This document shows, piece after piece, positions 1 through 6,979 of a DNA stretch of 7,381 nt. A program made the translations under genes and the position numbers. Location of the stretch: positions 1-7,381 of the forward strand of contig JAUVXR010000054.1 of the NCBI GenBank assembly GCA_030603495.1, read 5' to 3'. How positions within the stretch are numbered: the stretch's first letter is position 1; the number at the start of each line of letters is the position of its first letter. The notes under the pieces are model-generated. The model searched no databases. It had not been told where the DNA came from and saw only the letters and a program-made list of their open reading frames with translations. Source of the stretch: a bacterium (GTDB lineage: Bacteria; Armatimonadota; Zipacnadia; Zipacnadales; Zipacnadaceae).

Positions 1-120
1 AGGAAGATGATGCCCAGCAAGGGCAAGAACCATCTGCCGCCCATGGCAGTAGTGAACAGTACAGGCCGAGCCAACCAGATGAACAGCACGGCCAGGCGTG
101 GGAACAGCCCCCCGAAGATA
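1..120. repeat. Terminal direct repeat, left copy (120 bp, exact)
   Basis: These bases are identical, base for base, to 7262-7381 at the other end of the window, in the same orientation. An exact repeat sitting precisely at both ends is what an assembler leaves when a sequence closes on itself, which gives a unit of 7,261 bp. The same pattern would arise from a tandem array collapsed to one unit. The repeat lies inside the small membrane-protein gene, and the reading frame stays open when the ends are joined. That argues against a random chimeric join. Confidence 0.95.
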
Positions 121-137
121 GCGAACAAGCAACCCAT
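1..137 (-). CDS. Small integral membrane protein, 5' part (runs off the left edge)
   Basis: This is the start of a small membrane-protein gene whose remainder is found at 7102-7381. It begins MGCLFAIFGG LFPRLAVL and continues into a hydrophobic helix. Two ATG codons stand in tandem (140-138 and 137-135). The second is preferred because it lies five bases after a perfect AGGAGG, while the first is only two bases away. Joined to the right-hand part, the protein is 98 aa with three likely membrane helices (about 3-25, 36-58 and 64-82) and a short polar tail. The region with RWFLPLLG and FLPFTTLMY resembles small hypothetical membrane proteins I recall from Actinomycetota and Chloroflexota; no function is known to me. 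In the circular view it lies directly upstream of sulfatase C and downstream of sulfatase A. Confidence 0.8.
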   Translation of the reverse strand, partial: MGCLFAIFGGLFPRLAVLFIWLARPVLFTTAMGGRWFLPLLGIIF

Positions 138-140
138 CAT

Positions 141-301
141 ATCCTCCTAGATATTTGTATGGGGACTGGCGATCCTTGGAGGGCCGCCAATCCAATGCTA
201 GTTTCCTACTGTCGCGCCAAGATGGTCCATATCTCTGCCTCCGCGTCCTTGATTGTATCTCCCCTGACGTCGAAGGTCACGTGCCAAACCCATACCTGCT
301 G
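141..301. other. Spacer between sulfatase A and the small membrane-protein gene
   Basis: This 161-bp gap lies downstream of the sulfatase A stop and upstream of the membrane-protein start. Apart from the ribosome-binding site at 143-148 I see no convincing element. The minus strand contains TACAAT (one mismatch to a -10 box) but no well-placed -35 partner; the nearest, TTGGCA, is 24 bases upstream. I see no GC-rich hairpin followed by a T run after sulfatase A. If the sequence is circular, this is a natural place to look for the promoter of the whole gene set. Confidence 0.5.
143..148 (-). promoter_or_regulatory. Ribosome-binding site of the small membrane-protein gene
   Basis: The minus strand reads AGGAGG here, a full match to the anti-Shine-Dalgarno sequence. 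Spacing is two bases to the ATG at 140 and five to the ATG at 137, which favours the second. Its presence shows that the frame at the left edge is a true gene start rather than the inside of a longer gene. Confidence 0.8.
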
Positions 302-2665
302 CTACTGCTGGGCCATCAGCTTGCGCACTTGAGCTTCGTCGTCCTCAATGAGGTCTCCGGACAGATCCACGGTTACCTCATGGAGCGTGCCGGTGAACCT
401 GAAGGGGACGTCGTACTCGTGGGTCACCGCTTCCCCAAAGTCATAGCCGCAGCTCAAGCCCTCGATGCCAAACGTGATAGGCACCGATGTGGGGAAATCA
501 GTGTTGCCCACCAGCTTGCCGTTGATATACAGTTGGCCGCGCCCGGGAACACCCCGGCCATTGCCTATGTCGGGCTTGCCCGTCGGCTCAAACTCGTACC
601 GCAGCGTGCTCTTGCCCTCAGGCACATCCACCGAGGAGGTCACCGTGAACTCCTCCAAGCCCAGGTAGTTGTGCAGGTAGTGAAGCTTGTTCCCCTTGAC
701 ATAGAACACATAGCCGCCGGCTACTCCGCCCTGCGCCAGGAGCACGCCTTCTGCGCCACCGGCCGGGATCTCCACCTCGGCGGTGATGCTGTGCGGCCTG
801 TTGAACACCATCGGCGTGTTGCCGATGGGCACCACGGACAGGTCGGGGTAGAAGGTGTATTTGTCGCGGGTCTTGGTGATCCGCGGCCGATCGGCAGCCA
901 GCCGTTGGAACAGAGTGGCGTCCAGCGGCAGCACCTTGTACTTGCCCGCCTCGACGTACCAGCGGGCGATCATCTCGCGCAGTTTCTCCGGATGCTGCTC
1001 CGCCAGGTCGTGGCACTCGGCCGGGTCCTCGGCGAGGTGGTACAGCTCCCAACTGGTGGCGTCCAGATCGTCCAGCACCTCGTCCGTGATCTCGTCCCCC
1101 AGCTTGCGGCCTTTCTTGGCCCCCTCGGCATAGCTGGGCCCCGGGAAACCGCACACCGCCCGCCAGCCATCGTGATCGATGGCGCGGCTAGCGAACATCT
1201 CAAAGTACTGTGTGTGGTGCTCGCTGGACGCGTCGGCATCGTCAAAAGTGTGGGCGAAGCTAACGCCCTCGATGGGCGACTGGTCCACACCGCGGATGCT
1301 TCCGGGCGGCTCGATGCCCAGCACCTCTAGCACCGTGGGGACCATATCAATGGCGTGGGCATACTGGCTGCGGATCTCGCCTTTGGCCCTGATGCCCTTG
1401 GGCCAGTGTACGATCAGATCGTCGGTGCAGCCGCCGCGGTACACCTCTTTCTTCCAACGCCGGAAAGGCGTGTTGCCCGCCCAGGACCAACCCCAGGGGT
1501 AGTGGTTGTACGAGGCGGGACCGCCCAGCTCATCTGCACGAGGCAGGATCTCCTCCAGCTTCTCCCAGCGGTTGTTGAAGCTGCTCATCTCGTTGAATGC
1601 TCCGTCGACCCCGCCCTCGGAGCTGGCCCCGTTGTCGGGTAGCACCATGATCAAGGTGTTGTCCAGCTCGCCGATCTCCTCCAACGCCTTCAGGACGCGG
1701 CCAATCTGGGAGTCACAGTGCTCCAGAAAGCCGGCATAGACCTCCATGAAGCGGGCATATAGCTGCTTTTGCTCATCGGTCAGGGTATCCCACTCGGGGA
1801 CGTCGGGGTCGCGTCTCGACAACTCTGCGTCCGCAGGGAACATCCCCATTTCCTTCTGGCGCTGGAAGACGACCTCACGGTACTTGTCCCAGCCCATATC
1901 GAACCTGCCCTTGTACTTGTCTATCCATTCCTTGGCCACCTGATGCGGAGCGTGGGCGCAGCCTGGGGCATAGTACAGGAAGAAGGGCTTGTCCGGAGCG
2001 TTTACTTGAGCGTCCAGGATGAACTGGATGGCGTGGTCGGCCAGGTCCTCATCCAGATGGTAACCTTCCTCCACCGTCTTGGGCTGGGACACCGAGTGGT
2101 TGTCGTAGGTCAGGTCGGGGAACCACTGGTTGGTCTCGCCGCCCAGGAAGCCGTAGTAGCGCTCAAAGCCACGGCCTAGCGGCCAACGATGGTAGGGTCC
2201 GGCCGGCGTACCCTCTTCGGCCGGCGCGAGATGCCACTTGCCGACGCAGAAGGTGTTATACCCGTGCTCCAAGAGCATCTCTGGCAGCATGCCGTTCGGG
2301 AAGGGCATCCGACAGTCGTAGCCGGGGTAGCCGGTGGCCATCTCCATGATGGCGGCCACACCGTTTGAGTGGTGGTTGCGCCCTGTAAGCACGCAGGAGC
2401 GGGTCGGCGAGCAGAGCGCGGTGGTGTGCATGTTGGTGTACCGCAGGCCGTCTTCCGCCAGCCGGTCGATGTTCGGCGTGTTGACCAGCCCACCAAAGGC
2501 GGACATCTGTCCGTAGCCCACGTCGTCCAGGATGAAGAAGATGATGTTGGGCGCGCCTTCTTTGGCCCGCACCGGCTCCGGCCAGGCGGGTGACGACTCC
2601 GCCACCGTCCGGCCAAGCTTGCCGGGGAAGGCGGTTCTGGGTTTGTACTCAACTAGGTCTGCCAT
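302..2665 (-). CDS. Sulfatase A: long arylsulfatase-type sulfatase (787 aa)
   Basis: This enzyme is predicted to hydrolyse sulfate esters. The alkaline-phosphatase-fold catalytic domain spans about residues 38-460. Visible active-site features are metal-binding D47-D48 (ILDDVGYG), the C85-S-P-T-R89 signature whose cysteine becomes formylglycine, LTGR at 93-96, K143 and H145 in GKWHL, H238 in CAHAPH, D344-N345 in PDNG, and K405 in TPFRRWKKE. These match the ligand set of Pseudomonas aeruginosa arylsulfatase. The last 300 or so residues hold a SWELYHL segment (538-544) and a beta-rich region around 625-765 containing GGAEGVLLAQGG. The length matches the long sulfatase type that includes mycobacterial AtsA and AtsD, which I recall as about 787 aa. 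No signal peptide or membrane helix is seen, so it is probably cytoplasmic. The ATG is set by AGGAG eight bases upstream (2674-2678). It is a paralogue of sulfatase B. The substrate is unknown. Confidence 0.95.
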   Translation of the reverse strand: MADLVEYKPRTAFPGKLGRTVAESSPAWPEPVRAKEGAPNIIFFILDDVGYGQMSAFGGLVNTPNIDRLAEDGLRYTNMHTTALCSPTRSCVLTGRNHHSNGVAAIMEMATGYPGYDCRMPFPNGMLPEMLLEHGYNTFCVGKWHLAPAEEGTPAGPYHRWPLGRGFERYYGFLGGETNQWFPDLTYDNHSVSQPKTVEEGYHLDEDLADHAIQFILDAQVNAPDKPFFLYYAPGCAHAPHQVAKEWIDKYKGRFDMGWDKYREVVFQRQKEMGMFPADAELSRRDPDVPEWDTLTDEQKQLYARFMEVYAGFLEHCDSQIGRVLKALEEIGELDNTLIMVLPDNGASSEGGVDGAFNEMSSFNNRWEKLEEILPRADELGGPASYNHYPWGWSWAGNTPFRRWKKEVYRGGCTDDLIVHWPKGIRAKGEIRSQYAHAIDMVPTVLEVLGIEPPGSIRGVDQSPIEGVSFAHTFDDADASSEHHTQYFEMFASRAIDHDGWRAVCGFPGPSYAEGAKKGRKLGDEITDEVLDDLDATSWELYHLAEDPAECHDLAEQHPEKLREMIARWYVEAGKYKVLPLDATLFQRLAADRPRITKTRDKYTFYPDLSVVPIGNTPMVFNRPHSITAEVEIPAGGAEGVLLAQGGVAGGYVFYVKGNKLHYLHNYLGLEEFTVTSSVDVPEGKSTLRYEFEPTGKPDIGNGRGVPGRGQLYINGKLVGNTDFPTSVPITFGIEGLSCGYDFGEAVTHEYDVPFRFTGTLHEVTVDLSGDLIEDDEAQVRKLMAQQ

Positions 2666-2825
2666 TCTTTGTTCTCCTTTCCTTTGATGACGTGGTTGAC
2701 CAATCTGATATGTTCCTTTCAGTTGTTGGTCACGATCTCCTCCTCTGCATGTATCAACATCGTTGACTGGACGGTCACTGTAGGCTACTCATCCAACCCT
2801 CGCTTCTTCCCGCTCCCGCCCATAC
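2666..2825. other. Leader of sulfatase A
   Basis: This stretch, together with the repeat element next to it, makes up the 309-bp gap between sulfatases B and A. It holds the AAAGGAG ribosome-binding site of sulfatase A (within 2674-2680). I see no -35/-10 pair good enough to call. A second SD-like stretch (AGGAGGAG near 2734-2742 on the minus strand) precedes only a four-codon frame. A 19-codon frame (2778 to 2719, GTG start) is considered and rejected below. Confidence 0.45.
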
Positions 2826-2959
2826 GGCAGGCGAAGCGAGCTGCTCGATGGAGGAGAGAAAGCACCCTCCCCTTTCCCCTCCCGTCAAGGGAGGGGGATT
2901 CTATATGCTCCCTCCCCCTTGAGGGGGGAGGGGTGGGGTGGGGGTGACCTTCGCCTGCC
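2826..2959. repeat. Nested inverted-repeat element, MITE/REP-like, with two hairpins
   Basis: The outermost arms are a perfect 11-bp inverted repeat: GGCAGGCGAAG at 2826-2836 and its complement at 2949-2959. Inside lies an imperfect 21-bp inverted repeat (2863-2883 with 2926-2946). Inside that are two hairpins, CCCCTCCC/GGGAGGGG around GTCAA, and CCCTCCCCC/GGGGGAGGG around TTGA, separated by an AT-rich stretch. No protein is encoded and no target-site duplication is evident. Layered inverted repeats of this kind are common as dispersed elements in environmental genomes. It could also end or attenuate the sulfatase B transcript. Only one copy is present in the window, so its mobility is inferred. 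Confidence 0.65.
2923..2944 (+). other. G-quadruplex motif
   Basis: The plus strand carries four G runs of 6, 4, 4 and 5 bases separated by single bases (A, T, T). Single-base loops give the most stable class of G-quadruplex. It lies on the template strand for the minus-strand genes, 31 bases past the sulfatase B stop, where it could stall RNA polymerase. It forms the right arm of the nested inverted-repeat element. Confidence 0.7.
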
Positions 2960-2974
2960 CGGATGCGTTCGCTC

Positions 2975-5344
2975 TCAATCCATCGCTAGCTTGAGATCCA
3001 GCTTCTCCTGGGGCGTAAGGTCAGCGCCGTCGCCGAAGTCGAACTGGACGGTGTGAATCGTGCCGGTAAACCAGTAGGGCTGTTTATCGGCGTACGACTT
3101 GTCGACGGCCGTCAGCGCATCGACGCCGACGTCGAGGGTCTCGACGCTGAACCGGCCCCGCACTTGCTTGTCGATCCGTCCTCGACCGACGGGCTCGCCA
3201 GCGATGAGCAGCGACACGGCGGCCGGCCCGCCGGGGACGTTGGTCTCGTTGACGAACTCGCACCGAATCTCGACCGGACCGACCGGCACCTCACGGTCGG
3301 ACACGACCTCGTAGCGCTCCACGTCGAACCAGTTGTAGTGGTAGACGAGCTTGCCGTCGTCGCGCACGTAGAGCGTCCATCCCGCGGTGTCGCCACCGAG
3401 CGCAACGAGCACACCCTCGGCGCCGCCATCGGGGATCTCGGCGTCGACGGTGATCGTGTGGGTGATGTTGTGCGTCTTCGGTGCGCTGCCTTCAGGCAGA
3501 CGGATCATCCCCGGATAGAAGGTCACGCTGTCGCGGCCGTAGAAGTAGCTCGGCCGCAGGGTGACATCGGTTCGTTCGATGAACCGGTCGTCGAGGGGCA
3601 GAACGTTGTACTTGGCGGCCTCGGCCATGAACAGATCTTGGAGCTCGCGGAGCTTGTCCGGGTGCTCGTCGGCCAGGTCGACCGCCTGGCTGAAGTCTTC
3701 GGCGATGTGGTACAGCTCCCAGGTGTCCTTGGCGAAATCCCATGAGCCGACGTTGATCCACGGCAACTTTCCATGGCGGCAGCTCGCCATCCAGCCGTCG
3801 TGATACAGGGCGCGGTTGCCGAACATCTCGAAGTACTGGGTGTAGCGCCGGCTCGCCGCATCCGCCGCGTCGGCACCGAAGGTGTACGCCATGCTGGTGC
3901 CCTCGATCTCCTTCTGCGGTACACCGTTGACCATCGCCGGCTCGGAGATGCCGACCACTTCGAGGATCGTGGGGGCGATGTCGATCACGTGATGGAACTG
4001 TGGCCGCACCGTGCCCGCGTCGGCGATGCGCTTCGGCCAACTGAAGATGGTGCCATTGCGGGTCCCGCCGAAATGCGAGGCGATCTGCTTGGTCCATTGG
4101 AACGGTGTGTCGCCGGCCCAGGCCCACCCGACCGGGTAGTGCGGCGTCGTGCCGGGTAGCCCGATCTCGTCGATGCGGGGCAGCAGGTCGGCAACATCGC
4201 CCAGGTACCCGTTTAGCCCCATGAACTCGTTGAGCGTACCGGTATGGGTGCCCTCGGCGCTGGAACCGTTGTCGCCGATGATGTAGATCACCAGTGTGTT
4301 CTCCAGCTCTCCCATCCCCTCCAGGGCATCGACCAGGCGGCCGACCTGGTAGTCGGTGTGGGACAAGAAGTCGGCGTAGTTCTCGGCGAAGCGGGCATAG
4401 AGCCGTTTCTCTTCGTCGGTGGCGTCGTCCCAGGCAGGAATCTCGTCCGGACGTTGAGTCAGCCCGGTGCCTTCGGGGATGACGCCCATCTTTAGCTGAC
4501 GTTCCCAGGTCTGACGGCGATACTCGTCCCAACCCATGTCAAACCGGCCGACGTTGCGGCCCCGCCAATCGAGCGGCGGCTGGTGTGGCGCATGGACCGA
4601 CCCCGGCGACCAGTAGGTGAAAAGGGGACGGTCGGGCGCGATGGCCTTCTGTCGCCGCATCCAGTCGATGCAGTCGTCTGCCATGTCGCGGTCGATGTGG
4701 TATCCGTCCTCGATTGAGTACGGGACCGGAACAGCCCGGGTACCACGGTATAGCGCCGGTTTGAACTGATCGGTATCGCCCCCGATGAAACCGTAGAAGT
4801 AGTCGAAGCCCTGATTGGTGGGCCAGTTGTCGAACGGGCCGGCCTCGCTGGTCTGGTTGTCGGGGACGTTGTGGTTCTTGCCCCACCAACCTGTGGCGTA
4901 GCCATTCTGGCTCAAGAGCTCTGCGATGGTGGCGCAGCTCTTGGGGATGATTCCGTCGTAGCCGGGGAAGCCGGTGGCCATCTCCCCGATGATCCCGGTG
5001 TGCACGGTGTGGTGGTTGCGACCGGTGAGCAGCGCCGCACGGGTCGGCGAGCACAAGGCAGTCGTGTGGAGCTGGTTGTACAGCAACCCGCTTGCGGCCA
5101 GCCGCTCGGCGGCCGGCATCTCGACCATCCCACCGAAGACGCTGGGCCAGCCGAACCCGACGTCGTCAAGCAGCACGAGCAGGATGTTGGGGGAGTCCTC
5201 GGGCGCCGTACGCGGCGGCGGGAAGTCTGGGATCGAATCGGCGTAGGTGGTCGAGATCTTGGCGTCCGGGTGCCGGTACTCCGGCCGGGGGTAGACATTA
5301 GTGTCAACGCGGTTGGGGAATTCTTCATCTTTCTTGGTTCCCAT
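2975..5344 (-). CDS. Sulfatase B: long arylsulfatase-type sulfatase (789 aa)
   Basis: This is a second long sulfatase, paralogous to sulfatase A over its whole length. The catalytic domain spans about residues 52-475. Visible features are D60-D61 (LLDDVGFG), C98-S-P-T-R102 with the formylglycine cysteine, LTGR at 106-109, K156 and H158 in GKNHNVPD, H251 in SVHAPH, D358-N359 in GDNGSS, and K419 in TPFQWTKQ. The GKNH motif differs from the GKWH of A and suggests another subgroup with another substrate. The C-terminal part has TWELYHIAED (541-550) and a beta-rich end with GGAEGVLVALGG (640-651). The N-terminus is very polar, with no signal peptide. The start is fixed by AAAGGAG (5352-5358) seven bases upstream; an ATG at 5349-5347 is out of frame and too close. 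The gene ends in TGA, while the other three end in TAG. In four 60-base lines counted by hand, GC was about 70%. Confidence 0.95.
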   Translation of the reverse strand: MGTKKDEEFPNRVDTNVYPRPEYRHPDAKISTTYADSIPDFPPPRTAPEDSPNILLVLLDDVGFGWPSVFGGMVEMPAAERLAASGLLYNQLHTTALCSPTRAALLTGRNHHTVHTGIIGEMATGFPGYDGIIPKSCATIAELLSQNGYATGWWGKNHNVPDNQTSEAGPFDNWPTNQGFDYFYGFIGGDTDQFKPALYRGTRAVPVPYSIEDGYHIDRDMADDCIDWMRRQKAIAPDRPLFTYWSPGSVHAPHQPPLDWRGRNVGRFDMGWDEYRRQTWERQLKMGVIPEGTGLTQRPDEIPAWDDATDEEKRLYARFAENYADFLSHTDYQVGRLVDALEGMGELENTLVIYIIGDNGSSAEGTHTGTLNEFMGLNGYLGDVADLLPRIDEIGLPGTTPHYPVGWAWAGDTPFQWTKQIASHFGGTRNGTIFSWPKRIADAGTVRPQFHHVIDIAPTILEVVGISEPAMVNGVPQKEIEGTSMAYTFGADAADAASRRYTQYFEMFGNRALYHDGWMASCRHGKLPWINVGSWDFAKDTWELYHIAEDFSQAVDLADEHPDKLRELQDLFMAEAAKYNVLPLDDRFIERTDVTLRPSYFYGRDSVTFYPGMIRLPEGSAPKTHNITHTITVDAEIPDGGAEGVLVALGGDTAGWTLYVRDDGKLVYHYNWFDVERYEVVSDREVPVGPVEIRCEFVNETNVPGGPAAVSLLIAGEPVGRGRIDKQVRGRFSVETLDVGVDALTAVDKSYADKQPYWFTGTIHTVQFDFGDGADLTPQEKLDLKLAMD

Positions 5345-5384
5345 TTCATGTCTCCTTTCAAATACAATTCCTAATGACTGTGCT

Positions 5385-5411
5385 GTCTTCTACCTTCGTC
5401 TTCTATCCTTC
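5385..5411. repeat. Short imperfect tandem repeat
   Basis: The plus strand has GTCTTCTACCTTC (5385-5397) followed directly by GTCTTCTATCCTTC (5398-5411), two units that differ by one inserted base. It lies in the gap between sulfatases C and B, about 25 bases upstream of the sulfatase B ribosome-binding site. It may be slippage in a non-coding spacer. No function is implied. Confidence 0.6.
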
Positions 5412-5422
5412 ATCTACATTCA

Positions 5423-5491
5423 TCATCCTCCTTGCGCCATTTGGAGCAGGCTGGACGTGAACCCGCCCAACCAGTCCAGGACAATCTCGAT
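5423..5491 (-). other. Peptide-like 22-codon frame lacking a standard start
   Basis: Just after sulfatase C a frame reads IEIVLDWLGG FTSSLLQMAQ GG and then stops at TGA. It begins with ATC, placed eight bases after GGAGG (5504-5500), where a start codon would be expected; a single change would make it ATG. Codons are GC-rich in the third position like the neighbouring genes, and the peptide has an amphipathic helix look. Its last codons overlap a strong AAGGAGG (5427-5433). It could be a decayed small gene, the remnant of a longer one, or chance. The only in-frame standard start is an internal TTG. I do not call it a gene. Confidence 0.3.
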
Positions 5492-5507
5492 CCAGTCGTC
5501 CTCCCCT

Positions 5508-6911
5508 CTAGAACACCGTCACATTGGCGGCGGGCGGATTGGGATGATCCCTCAGAGACCCCATGTACTCGGCGATGATCTTGGAATAGGGTCTGATCAC
5601 CCAAGTGTTCTCTATGGCAACATTGCGCATTTCGCGCAGGTCTGCCTCGATGTTGAAGATCATCGGATACCCGGCGGTTTCATTCCTGTACCCCATGTAG
5701 CCTCCCAGGCTGGGGTTATTATCCGTCATGTAGGTATTCATGGCGTGGATGCGCCACTGCCGCCAGCGGACTGCTGCGATTCGCGAGCCGATGAATGTGA
5801 TCAGGTGTTCGCGATTGGATTCATCCTGCTTGCCAAGCAGATAGTCTGTCTGGTCGATGCCATCGATGGGGCGGTCATCCGGCAGCTCGCCGCCGAGGAT
5901 ATTGGCGAAGGTGGGCAAGAAGTCCATGATGGAAACCATGCCCTCAGCCTTACCACCTGGCTGGATGTGGCCCGGCCACTTGATCATGCCCACCGTCCGG
6001 ATAGAGCCTTCGGTGGCATCACCCAACTCGCCGCGCCACGGCCCGGCGGAGGCCAAGTGCATCTCGTTGGGTAACGTGGCCGTGGTTGTAGGCCCGTTGT
6101 CCGATACAAACACGAAGATGGTGTTGTCTTCGATGCCTGCATCCTTGACGGCATCCATCATTCTGCCGACATTGTGATCCAACTCCATCACACAGTCCCC
6201 GTAGCCGCCAATGCGCGACTTGCCCTCGAAGTCCTCCGAGGGTAGATTGGGGAAGTGCGGGCGGGTCAACCCCATGAAGAGGAAGAAGGGATCCCCAGCT
6301 TCCGCCTGTTCACTGATGTACTCAACGGCATCCGTGGTCATCTCGTTATCGATCTCGCGGCGATATTCGAGATTCCAGGGGAATAGCTTCTCTGATGGGG
6401 TATTCGGCGTCTTTCCGTGGCGAATATACATGACGCCTTCTTCCTGCAAGGGGATGGGGGCCTGGTAGCGGCTCATGTTGTCGCCGTTTAAGGTGCCATC
6501 GGAAGAGCCGTAGAAGCCAAAACGCCATTCGTCGAAACCATGATACTGCGGTTCGGACTCGGACGTTTCGCCCAGATGCCATTTGCCATAGTACCTGGTG
6601 TTGTAACCCTGGCTCTTGAACAGCTCGCCCAGGGTGAATTCATCACCTTTGAGTTCGTTGTCTCCACCAGGAACAACAACTAACGACAGTCCACATCGGA
6701 TGGAATAGCGGCCGGTCAGACAGGCGGCGCGGGAGGGTGTGCAGGCGGCTTCTACCAAGAACTGGTTCATTAGCAGGCCTTCGCTCGCAAGTTTGTCCAT
6801 GTTCGGCGTAGGCATACCACGCATCTCGCCGCCCGAGCCATAGCAGCTCACGTCGCCGTATCCCAGGTTGTCAGCCAGCAGGAAGACCACATTCGGCTTG
6901 GTGACAGTCAA
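5508..6911 (-). CDS. Sulfatase C: short arylsulfatase A-like sulfatase (467 aa)
   Basis: This is a third sulfatase, of usual length for the core family and without the C-terminal domain of A and B. Visible features are D14-N15 (LLADNLGYGD, where many relatives have DD), C57-T-P-S-R61 with the formylglycine cysteine, LTGR at 65-68, K110 and H112 in GKWHL, H219 in TRPHFP, and D271-N272 in SDNGP. At the site of the usual sulfate-binding lysine the sequence reads PWRGELGDATEG, placing L296 there. The start is taken as TTG (6911-6909), six bases after GGAGG; it gives MTVTKPNVVF with the core strand right at the N-terminus. GTG at 6914-6912 is possible but only three bases from GGAGG. The frame stays open upstream to an ATG at 7142, but that would overlap the membrane-protein gene and add 77 residues unlike a sulfatase. 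No signal peptide is seen. Hand-counted GC in four 60-base lines was about 56%, lower than A or B. Confidence 0.93.
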   Translation of the reverse strand: MTVTKPNVVFLLADNLGYGDVSCYGSGGEMRGMPTPNMDKLASEGLLMNQFLVEAACTPSRAACLTGRYSIRCGLSLVVVPGGDNELKGDEFTLGELFKSQGYNTRYYGKWHLGETSESEPQYHGFDEWRFGFYGSSDGTLNGDNMSRYQAPIPLQEEGVMYIRHGKTPNTPSEKLFPWNLEYRREIDNEMTTDAVEYISEQAEAGDPFFLFMGLTRPHFPNLPSEDFEGKSRIGGYGDCVMELDHNVGRMMDAVKDAGIEDNTIFVFVSDNGPTTTATLPNEMHLASAGPWRGELGDATEGSIRTVGMIKWPGHIQPGGKAEGMVSIMDFLPTFANILGGELPDDRPIDGIDQTDYLLGKQDESNREHLITFIGSRIAAVRWRQWRIHAMNTYMTDNNPSLGGYMGYRNETAGYPMIFNIEADLREMRNVAIENTWVIRPYSKIIAEYMGSLRDHPNPPAANVTVF

Positions 6912-6917
6912 CACACA

Positions 6918-6922
6918 CCTCC
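6918..6922 (-). promoter_or_regulatory. Ribosome-binding site deciding the sulfatase C start
   Basis: The minus strand reads GGAGG here. It stands six bases before TTG (6911) and three before GTG (6914). No ATG lies nearby in frame, so this site is the main reason for choosing TTG and the 467-residue product. Confidence 0.7.
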
Positions 6923-6979
6923 AATTCTGTCGCAAGTGGAGGCTCCGCTCACCTGCTACAGTTGCCTGGAACTGAGTGA

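Noticed and set aside
141-301. Sigma-70 promoter for the membrane-protein gene
   Set aside because: TACAAT-like and TTGGCA-like boxes are present on the minus strand but 24 bases apart, too far for a credible pair.
155-1330. Long plus-strand open frame (391 codons)
   Set aside because: It lies antisense to the 3' half of sulfatase A, shows no recognisable domain and has a shuffled, His/Val/Leu-rich composition typical of the reverse of a GC-rich gene.
2719-2778. A 19-codon minus-strand frame from GTG upstream of sulfatase A
   Set aside because: It has no ribosome-binding site before the GTG or the internal ATG and is too short to judge.
2669-2947. Plus-strand frame of 92 codons in the B-A gap
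   Set aside because: Half of it is the translated inverted-repeat element (PLPSREG and PLEGGG-type residues), a familiar artefact of such repeats.
3492-4532. Minus-strand open frame of 346 codons
   Set aside because: It is an out-of-frame reading of sulfatase B, very rich in Arg, with no motif and no ribosome-binding site.
5345-5367. ATG at 5349-5347 or further upstream as an alternative start for sulfatase B
   Set aside because: These ATGs are out of frame with the sulfatase; the ATG at 5344 has ideal spacing from AAAGGAG.
4871-6074. Plus-strand open frames over the sulfatase B start and into sulfatase C
   Set aside because: They are antisense to strongly supported sulfatase codons and resemble no protein; their continuation into the C-B gap is not gene-like.
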